A stretch of DNA of 8,018 bases, taken from an uncultured Porphyromonadaceae bacterium. GTDB lineage: Bacteria; Bacteroidota; Bacteroidia; Bacteroidales; Muribaculaceae. The notes under the pieces are model-generated. The model was given only the letters and a program-made list of their open reading frames with translations. It had not been told where the DNA came from and searched no databases. The stretch lies in contig USKE01000099.1 in the NCBI GenBank assembly GCA_900555165.1, forward strand, positions 1 to 8,018. The letters are read 5' to 3'. Within the stretch, counting starts at the first letter, position 1. Every line of letters begins with the position of its first letter. This document shows positions 1 to 5,400 of the stretch, in pieces. The translations under genes were made by a program, and so were the position numbers.

Positions 1-94
1 TTGGGTCGCTACATGTAGCGACCGCCACCAGATAGAATTGGCAACCTGCTGAAATATAGCTTGTAATCGGTCGCTACATGTGGCGACCCTACAA
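1..94. repeat. Palindromic repeat element, left copy (edge of window)
   Basis: Positions 4-23 are a perfect 20-base palindrome, GGTCGCTACATGTAGCGACC. Positions 69-88 repeat it with one change (A to G at 82), and 88-94 continue as CCTACAA. The two arms flank about 45 bases that contain a short GCCA/TGGC pairing (24-27 with 39-42). The left end (TTGGGTCGC) nearly mirrors the right end (GCGACCCTAC), so the unit looks like a small non-coding element with paired ends, possibly cut by the window start. The element near 7858-7932 ends with the same CCCTACAAT. The structure is seen directly; calling the two a dispersed family is inference. Confidence 0.6.
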
Positions 95-149
95 TGAAAT
101 GATGACAATTATGTGACTTGGCGGCTTATTCTTGCATTCCGGCACACCC

Positions 150-962
150 TCATTTTTCCGGGGCGGCGGTAAGGAAGGTGATGGTGCCGGGGGCGCCATG
201 AGGGGTGGGGAGACATTCGTCGGTCTCGGCTGCGGCAAGTGCCTCGGGGGTGTCGATGGCATTGACCATGACATGGCGCAGCATCAGGCCGCGCAGGGTC
301 TTGAGCCGTCCGGCATGCGGGGTGCGCGTGGCGCCTCCCGGGCCCATTTCGCGGAAATCGACCTTGAACACCCGTGCATGTCCTTTCACCGCTTTCCAGT
401 CGATGCACCGGGCGGCATCGCCCGGCAGCATGTCGATTACCGCGTTGTGGCCGGCCGGCGGGGGGGGGCCCAGGAGAACCGACACCGGCGGCGATGGCGT
501 CGAGCAGACGTGCCGTCACCGCACCGCGCCACCATGCGGCGAGCGCGGAGCCGTCGGGCGCCGCAGGGGTGGTGTAGTCGAGGCGGTAAGGCTTTACGAT
601 GTCGGCCGGTCTTAGCCAGCCGTAAAGCGACGACACAATGGCCAGATGCTCCTGTGTGCGTGCGCGTGCCTCGGCGTCGAGGGTGTCGTAGCCGAACGCC
701 TTGAACACCACGCCGGTAAACGCCTCGGCCGCCCGTGCGCCTGTGCCCGTGTCGGGGAAGTCCCGGGCCATAAGCATCAGTCTTGACACCATGGCGGCGC
801 TCAGCCGTGTGCGCGCCGCCAGCTCGTCGGCATGCGGGTTAGGGCGCCCATTATCTCGGCGGCGCGGTCAATGAATACCGGCGTGTGGGCGGCGAATATC
901 CTCCTGTCGACGGGCGTGTCGCAGGGTGTCATAGTTTTCGATTCGGCAATCAGTATCAGCAT
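150..962 (-). pseudogene. yaaA: YaaA family (DUF328) peroxide-stress protein gene with two compensating frameshifts
   Basis: YaaA proteins lower free intracellular iron during hydrogen-peroxide stress in E. coli; they are cytoplasmic DNA-binding-fold proteins of about 250-270 residues. The start is ATG at 962-960, reading MLILIAESKTM, the typical YaaA N-terminus. That frame runs to a TGA at 803-801. The matching protein continues in the neighbouring frame (codon starts at 846, 843 and so on) with LAARTRLSAAMVSRLM, then YGWLRPADIVKPYRLDY, aligned with the YGxLRPxDxxxPYRLxM block of E. coli YaaA. After the G9 run at 460-468 it returns to the first frame with NAVIDMLPGDAARCIDW and a C-terminus ending at TGA 152-150. 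One base appears lost near 829-850 and one gained at the homopolymer, so overall length (about 270 codons) is normal. As written, no full-length product can be made. The cause may be true decay or sequencing/assembly error; the conserved protein on both sides of each break favours error or very recent mutation. Family call is strong, pseudogene status is uncertain. Confidence 0.8.
460..468. repeat. G9 mononucleotide run inside yaaA
   Basis: Nine consecutive G on the plus strand (nine C in the coding sense of yaaA), followed by CCC at 469-471. The reading frame of the YaaA protein changes at or near this run. Removing one base restores GPPPPAGHNAV into the conserved IDMLPGD segment. Such runs are prone to polymerase slippage and to sequencing indels. 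Confidence 0.85.
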
Positions 963-974
963 GGCTTTTGTTTG

Positions 975-982
975 CAAAGATA
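975..982 (-). promoter_or_regulatory. Candidate Bacteroidota -7 box for yaaA
   Basis: Read on the minus strand the bases are TATCTTTG, a full match to the Bacteroides TAnnTTTG -7 element, followed by C. No clean -33 TTG lies 19-21 bases upstream. Transcription starting the usual few bases downstream would begin about 5-8 bases before the ATG at 962, giving a nearly leaderless mRNA. No Shine-Dalgarno is present before this start. Confidence 0.5.
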
Positions 983-1024
983 GGGAACCGGTGGCAATTA
1001 TCGGTCATAAATCCTGCCCGCTAC

Positions 1025-1054
1025 TTGAGGCTGACGAAAAAATGCGTAACTTTG
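1025..1054 (+). promoter_or_regulatory. Candidate Bacteroidota promoter for the esterase gene
   Basis: TAACTTTG at 1047-1054 matches the TAnnTTTG -7 element. TTG at 1025-1027 lies 19 bases upstream, matching the usual position of the -33 element. Predicted transcription start is near 1060, giving a leader of about 20 bases before the ATG at 1083. It is divergent from the yaaA promoter and the two -7 boxes are about 65 bases apart. Confidence 0.6.
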
Positions 1055-1082
1055 CTTGCGTATATACTACCTTTACTGAACC

Positions 1083-1889
1083 ATGAAACGACTTTCCCTG
1101 ATTCTGCTGTTGCTTGCCGCGATACTCCCGGCCGCGGCTGTGACTTACGTCACCGAAAAAGATGTGCCGTATACCACCAAAAATGACGCATACGCGCGTC
1201 AGCGGCTAACGCTCGATGTCAGCCACCCCGCCGATACCGCCGGGCTCCCTGTAATCGTGTGGTTTCACGGAGGGGGGCTTACCGGTGGCGCGAAACATCT
1301 GCCGGCCGAGCTTACCGGGCGCGGTTATGTGGTTGTGGCGCCCAATTACCGGCTTATCCCCAATGTAGGGGTCAACGAGTGCATCGACGATGCCGCAGAG
1401 GCCGTGGCCTGGGTCTTCGCCAACGCGCGGCGCTATGGCGGTGACCCGCACAAGGTGTTCGTCACAGGTCACTCGGCGGGCGGTTTCCTGACCTCTATGG
1501 TAGGCCTCGACAAGAGTCGTCTGGAACGCTACGGTGTAGATGCCGACTCGATAGCGGCCCTGATACCTTACAGCGGCCAGGTGATAACGCATTTTTCTGA
1601 CCGCAAGTCGCAGGGGATAGGCGAGCTCACGCCGTGGATCGACCGCAACGCCCCGCTCTTTCACGTGCGACGCGACGCACCCCCTTACATCATCATCACC
1701 GGCGATGCCGAGCTCGAGATCTTCGGCCGCTATGAGGAGAACCTCTACATGTGGCGCATGATGCGTCTGGCCGGTCACCCCTACACCCGCATTTACAAGC
1801 TCGACGGCTATGACCACGGCGCCATGGCCACCCCCGCCCACCACATCCTCCTCAACGAGGTGCGCCGCATTCTCGGCGCCCGCCGGTAA
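1083..1889 (+). CDS. Exported alpha/beta-hydrolase fold esterase
   Basis: A 268-residue serine hydrolase of the alpha/beta-hydrolase fold, close in style to the lipase/esterase group (COG0657, BD-FAE-like) often attached to polysaccharide breakdown. Residues 1-19 form a signal peptide (MKRL, a Leu/Ile/Ala core, then PAAA) with no lipobox Cys, so the product should be periplasmic or secreted. The oxyanion-hole motif HGGG is at residues 62-65. The nucleophile elbow GHSAGG is at 129-134 with Ser131. The acidic residue is probably in GDAELE (Asp208 or nearby Glu), and the catalytic His is His245 in GYDHGAM. All core parts are present and length is normal. The start is the first ATG after a good promoter. 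Substrate is not readable from the sequence; acyl groups on plant or host glycans are a reasonable guess. It is monocistronic, followed by a hairpin at 2002-2035. Confidence 0.88.
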   Translation: MKRLSLILLLLAAILPAAAVTYVTEKDVPYTTKNDAYARQRLTLDVSHPADTAGLPVIVWFHGGGLTGGAKHLPAELTGRGYVVVAPNYRLIPNVGVNECIDDAAEAVAWVFANARRYGGDPHKVFVTGHSAGGFLTSMVGLDKSRLERYGVDADSIAALIPYSGQVITHFSDRKSQGIGELTPWIDRNAPLFHVRRDAPPYIIITGDAELEIFGRYEENLYMWRMMRLAGHPYTRIYKLDGYDHGAMATPAHHILLNEVRRILGARR

Positions 1890-2001
1890 CCTTTCCTGAA
1901 TCAGGCAATGCGCCTGCGCGCCCGCGTGATGACTTGCGCCCGGTGCGGTTCGGCGCAGTGTTCCGCAGTCACGGATAAAGGGGAAATATAGATGCAGACT
2001 C

Positions 2002-2045
2002 ACTCCGACGGACTTTTTTTTCGGCCCGTCGGAGTTTACTTTTTA
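2002..2045 (+). terminator. Hairpin terminator after the esterase gene
   Basis: ACTCCGACGG (2002-2011) pairs perfectly with CCGTCGGAGT (2026-2035) over 10 bases. The loop contains eight T (2013-2021 region), and TTTACTTTTTA follows the stem. It lies about 110 bases after the esterase stop. The stem would also work for RNA read from the other strand, though no minus-strand gene ends here. Confidence 0.6.
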
Positions 2046-2148
2046 TGGCGCATGGAAAGAGGGTAAATGCAAGGTTTACAGAGGTTTAATGACTTGGCTG
2101 AGTTTACCGCGACTTTTACCTGTGCGTACACTCGCGCGAATCATGATA

Positions 2149-2156
2149 TAACTTTG
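2149..2156 (+). promoter_or_regulatory. Candidate -7 box, distal promoter of the giant surface-protein gene
   Basis: TAACTTTG, preceded by TA and followed by CA, matches TAnnTTTG. The -33 position has no clean TTTG; the closest is TGTG at 2121-2124, slightly too far. Start here would give a leader of roughly 260 bases that includes all the hairpins described below. Confidence 0.5.
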
Positions 2157-2163
2157 CAGTGTG

Positions 2164-2209
2164 ATTAGGGTCTGGACTTTCCCTGATATGAGAGGCACCG
2201 TTTTCTCAT
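2164..2209 (+). other. Two consecutive small hairpins in the leader
   Basis: ATTAGGG (2164-2170) pairs with CCCTGAT (2181-2187), including one G-T pair. Immediately after, ATGAGA (2188-2193) pairs with TCTCAT (2204-2209). They start just after the expected transcription start of the distal promoter. No known riboswitch consensus is recognised. Confidence 0.35.
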
Positions 2210-2238
2210 TCCTATCGAAACACACCTTAGTCTCGCCT

Positions 2239-2246
2239 TACCTTTG
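2239..2246 (+). promoter_or_regulatory. Second candidate -7 box upstream of the giant gene
   Basis: TACCTTTG matches TAnnTTTG, but no TTTG lies 19-21 bases upstream. Transcription from here would give a leader of about 170 bases and would omit the hairpins at 2164-2209 while keeping the one at 2291-2339. Confidence 0.3.
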
Positions 2247-2290
2247 ATGACATACCTGTACCTTAAGTAAATCACTTATTATATGCCAGC

Positions 2291-2339
2291 ACACCATGCA
2301 GACCGCCGTCAAAACGGGCGGACGGTCTGCTTACGGTGT
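2291..2339 (+). other. Long stem-loop in the 5' leader of the giant gene
   Basis: ACACC (2291-2295) pairs with GGTGT (2335-2339). Inside it GCAGACCG (2298-2305) pairs perfectly with CGGTCTGC (2323-2330), and CCGT (2306-2309) can pair with ACGG (2314-2317) across CAAA. An alternative inner pairing of CCGCCGT with ACGGGCGG competes. There is no T-run after it, so it is not a standard terminator. It sits about 85 bases before the ATG at 2426 and is inferred to be a leader RNA structure that may affect translation or stability. Confidence 0.45.
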
Positions 2340-2425
2340 CGGACACATTGAACCTTGCCTGACCATGAATACGGAGGCCAGACAGATTGAATCAATTACT
2401 AATCTATATTATCTACAACCTTAAA

Positions 2426-5400
2426 ATGTCAACACCTTTATTAAGACTGACGGGCCGGGTACTGCTGGCAGCGTTTGCCGTGGCGACGTCGCTGACAGCA
2501 CGTGCCGACGACCCTAAGGTCGCTACGTTCTATCAAAACGGCGGTTATAATGAGGACTCGGCAGGTTATGCAGTAAGCCTTGCCGAGGGCGAATATAACT
2601 TGTCGAAACTGGAATCCGCCGGAATAAAGAACGACGACATCTCGTCGATTAAAGTCACGCCCGGTTATAAGGTAATCTGTTACTGGAATGACAACTTTGA
2701 AGGCGATGTGCTTGAGATTACGGCTGACTGCAGATCGCTCGGAAGTCTCAAGGATGGCTGGAATGACCAGGTATCGTCGCTCAAGGTGGTGCCCAACGGC
2801 GTGCGCGGCCTTACTGGACCCGTGAGATTCAAAAACCGCAATTCGGGGCTTTTCCTTGATACCGAGAACAACTCTGTCAGCGGTGGGACACTGGCCCTCC
2901 AGTATGCCGACGGCACCGACGGCTCGCAGAACTGGCTGCTGAAAGAGGTGGCCGACGGCGTCTACAACATCATGTCATACAAATCATGCAAGCAGGGGCT
3001 TGACTGCAAGGATGGCCAGACAGGCAACGGCACGTCAATCCAGCTCGTGGGTGTGACCGACGGCAACCGCCATCAGCAGTTCATCATCTATGACCGCCCC
3101 AATGGCGACTACCAGCTGGTAGCGCGCAATTCGGGCCGCGTGATCGAGGTCGGCAGCTCGAACAAAGCCAGCGGCGCCAAGGTAAACCTCTATGACAACA
3201 ACGGCTCTGACACCCAGCAGTGGAGCCTCCAGGCACCGAGCATCACAGAGCTGTATGTAGCCGGCGGCGCCGAAACTATCGGCAACTGGAATGTTGCCAG
3301 TGCCGCGGAAATGACAAAACTCGCCGACGGCGTATTTATCTGTAAGAATGTCACATTCAATACCGAAAAGGGCAACCAGGGGTTCAAGATTCTCGCCAAA
3401 AAAGACTGGAACGACCTCTGTTTCCTTTGCGGCGGCAACGGCGCGTCGGCATCAGAACTTACAGCCGACAATCCGCAGGCTCCCTGCAACTGGTATGACA
3501 ATACCGACGGGAAACCAAACTATGACATACCCGCGTCAGGCTCATACGACATAACTGTGGATCTGAACAACCACACTCTCAGGGTAGCTCCCTCTATGCC
3601 CGAGGTTAACGACCTCTTTATTATCGGGAAACTGTATGACGGCGACTGGAATGCGATTTATCCAGGCCAGAAAGCGGGCAACAGGTATGTATTTGACAAC
3701 GTGAAAGTCAGCGGCAACTTCCAGTTCCTTATAAACGGCGCTACGTCAGACTGGAACTGGAAACAACGTCTTGCCGCCAATCCCTATAACGGCCAGGATG
3801 TCACGCTCACTCCCGGTACCCCCTCGAATTTCACTTATGTGACCGAAACTTTCATGCCTGAGGGGGGCAAAGTTCCTGATTTCTGGCTTGCCGACGGCAC
3901 ATACACCATCTATGTCGACATGGACGCCCACACCGTCATGGCCGTGAGATACGATGTGCCCGAAATCACTTCGGTTTACCTCTACGGCAGCAACATCAAC
4001 GGTATCGGCTGGCAACCCACCGCCCAGGCCGAAAAGAACGGCGACACATTTACATTCAGAAATATCTTCGTGAACGAGCAGTGGTTCCAGTTCGTCGTCA
4101 ACGGCACCGACGTGCGCTACCGTCTCTGCCCTGGCCCTTACGGAACAGACAACGTGGCTCTTGACCAGTGCGAGGACAAAACCTCAGGCTACTCGTTTAT
4201 CGACACCAACAACAAACCTTTCGAAGGTGTAGGCGAACCCAGTTTCACACTCCCCGCCGGGCAGTATGACATTACCGTCAACACCGCCGACGGTAAAGTG
4301 ACCGCCAAATCCGCGGATCTCCCCAAGGTGGAAGAGCTCTATATGATCGGCTACAGCGTGAACGGCCTCAGCTGGGGCGATCTTGAGAGCATGCCCCAGG
4401 CTACCCACGACGGCAATGTGTTCAAATTCGACAATATGCTCCTTGAAGGGCACTTCCAGCTCCTGGCCAACAACCGCGAGTGGGCCGTGCGGTTGCTTGC
4501 CGGCGGTTACGGCGCCCAGGATGTGCATCTTGATCTGGCGGATGGTTTCACCGCAGGCTTTGCCGTGGTGCGCGAGGCCGACAAGCCCCAGGGCACCTCT
4601 GAGGCATCGTTCGTGCTCCCCAGGGGTCTGTATGACGTAAGGGTCGACATGGACGCCCGCACCGTCTCGGTAACGCCGAAGAGCGGAGAGGTATCGTACA
4701 CCGACTTCGAGATCAAGTTCTGGGAAGGCCCCATCTTCGAGGCCCTCAAGCCCCAAGGCGCCACCTCAGACAAGTACATGCACTTCAATTACTACGGTAA
4801 GGACGACATCCACAACTATGAGGTCTATGAGCTGAAAGTGGCCGATGAGATCGACCCCATCAAATATGCCAGCCAGATGGCCCTGAAAGGGAGCGTGGCC
4901 ACTGCCTCGTGCACTTATCAGCCGGGCGCCGACGGCAAGTTCGGCTCGTTCACCTTCGACGAGACCAAGACCTCGGCCTACCGCGTGGATCCCGCTTTCT
5001 TCGATGCCCATACGCCCGACGTGCGCGTGCCTGTGACCACCGAGTTCTGGTGCGACCACGCCCGCATGGAGGTGGGCATGACAGTGAAGTCGATCTACCT
5101 CTTCTTCGACCGCAACCGCACGGGCAGTCACGACAACGGCGAGACACCGCTCTACATCATGGCCTCGTCGACGGGCAACCCGACATTCGGCGCCCCCGTG
5201 CAGCGCCCGCTTAACTCTGACAGCTATTCGCTTACCCTTACCTCGGGCGCGCTCTACGATGCCCTCAAAGGCACCCAGACAGGCCCCATCACGGTGCAGT
5301 TCGCACGCCACCATGCCGCCGAGGGTGGTTACTCGATCAACCTGGGCCGCTATGTGACCACAGGCGCCGAGGGTTTCACATTCAACGTCAACGGGCAGCC

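Larger units (their letters stand above)
1890..2425. other. 536-bp intergenic region: terminator, candidate promoters, structured leader
   Basis: No convincing gene is seen here on either strand. Its first part (1890-2000) holds only a weak CAGGC/GCCTG pairing. A terminator-like hairpin lies at 2002-2035. Positions 2060-2120 hold three loosely repeated GTTTA words without clear meaning. Two TAnnTTTG boxes lie at 2149-2156 and 2239-2246, and hairpins at 2164-2209 and 2291-2339. A 19-codon open frame (2365-2424) ends one base before the ATG of the next gene. Confidence 0.6.

Noticed and set aside
1..94. Start of a CRISPR array
   Set aside because: Only two copies of a full palindrome with differing sequence and no regular spacer series or cas gene.
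132..704. 190-codon plus-strand open frame across yaaA
   Set aside because: It is antisense to recognisable YaaA protein and is rich in Arg/Gly/His without any domain.
1206..2003. Long open frame on the minus strand across the esterase gene (265 codons)
   Set aside because: It is antisense to a clear esterase with all catalytic motifs, its protein resembles no known family, and it arises from GC-rich codon use.
2041..2386. Invertible promoter segment as found before Bacteroidales surface genes
   Set aside because: No pair of long inverted repeats flanking the candidate promoters was found, and no recombinase gene is in the window.
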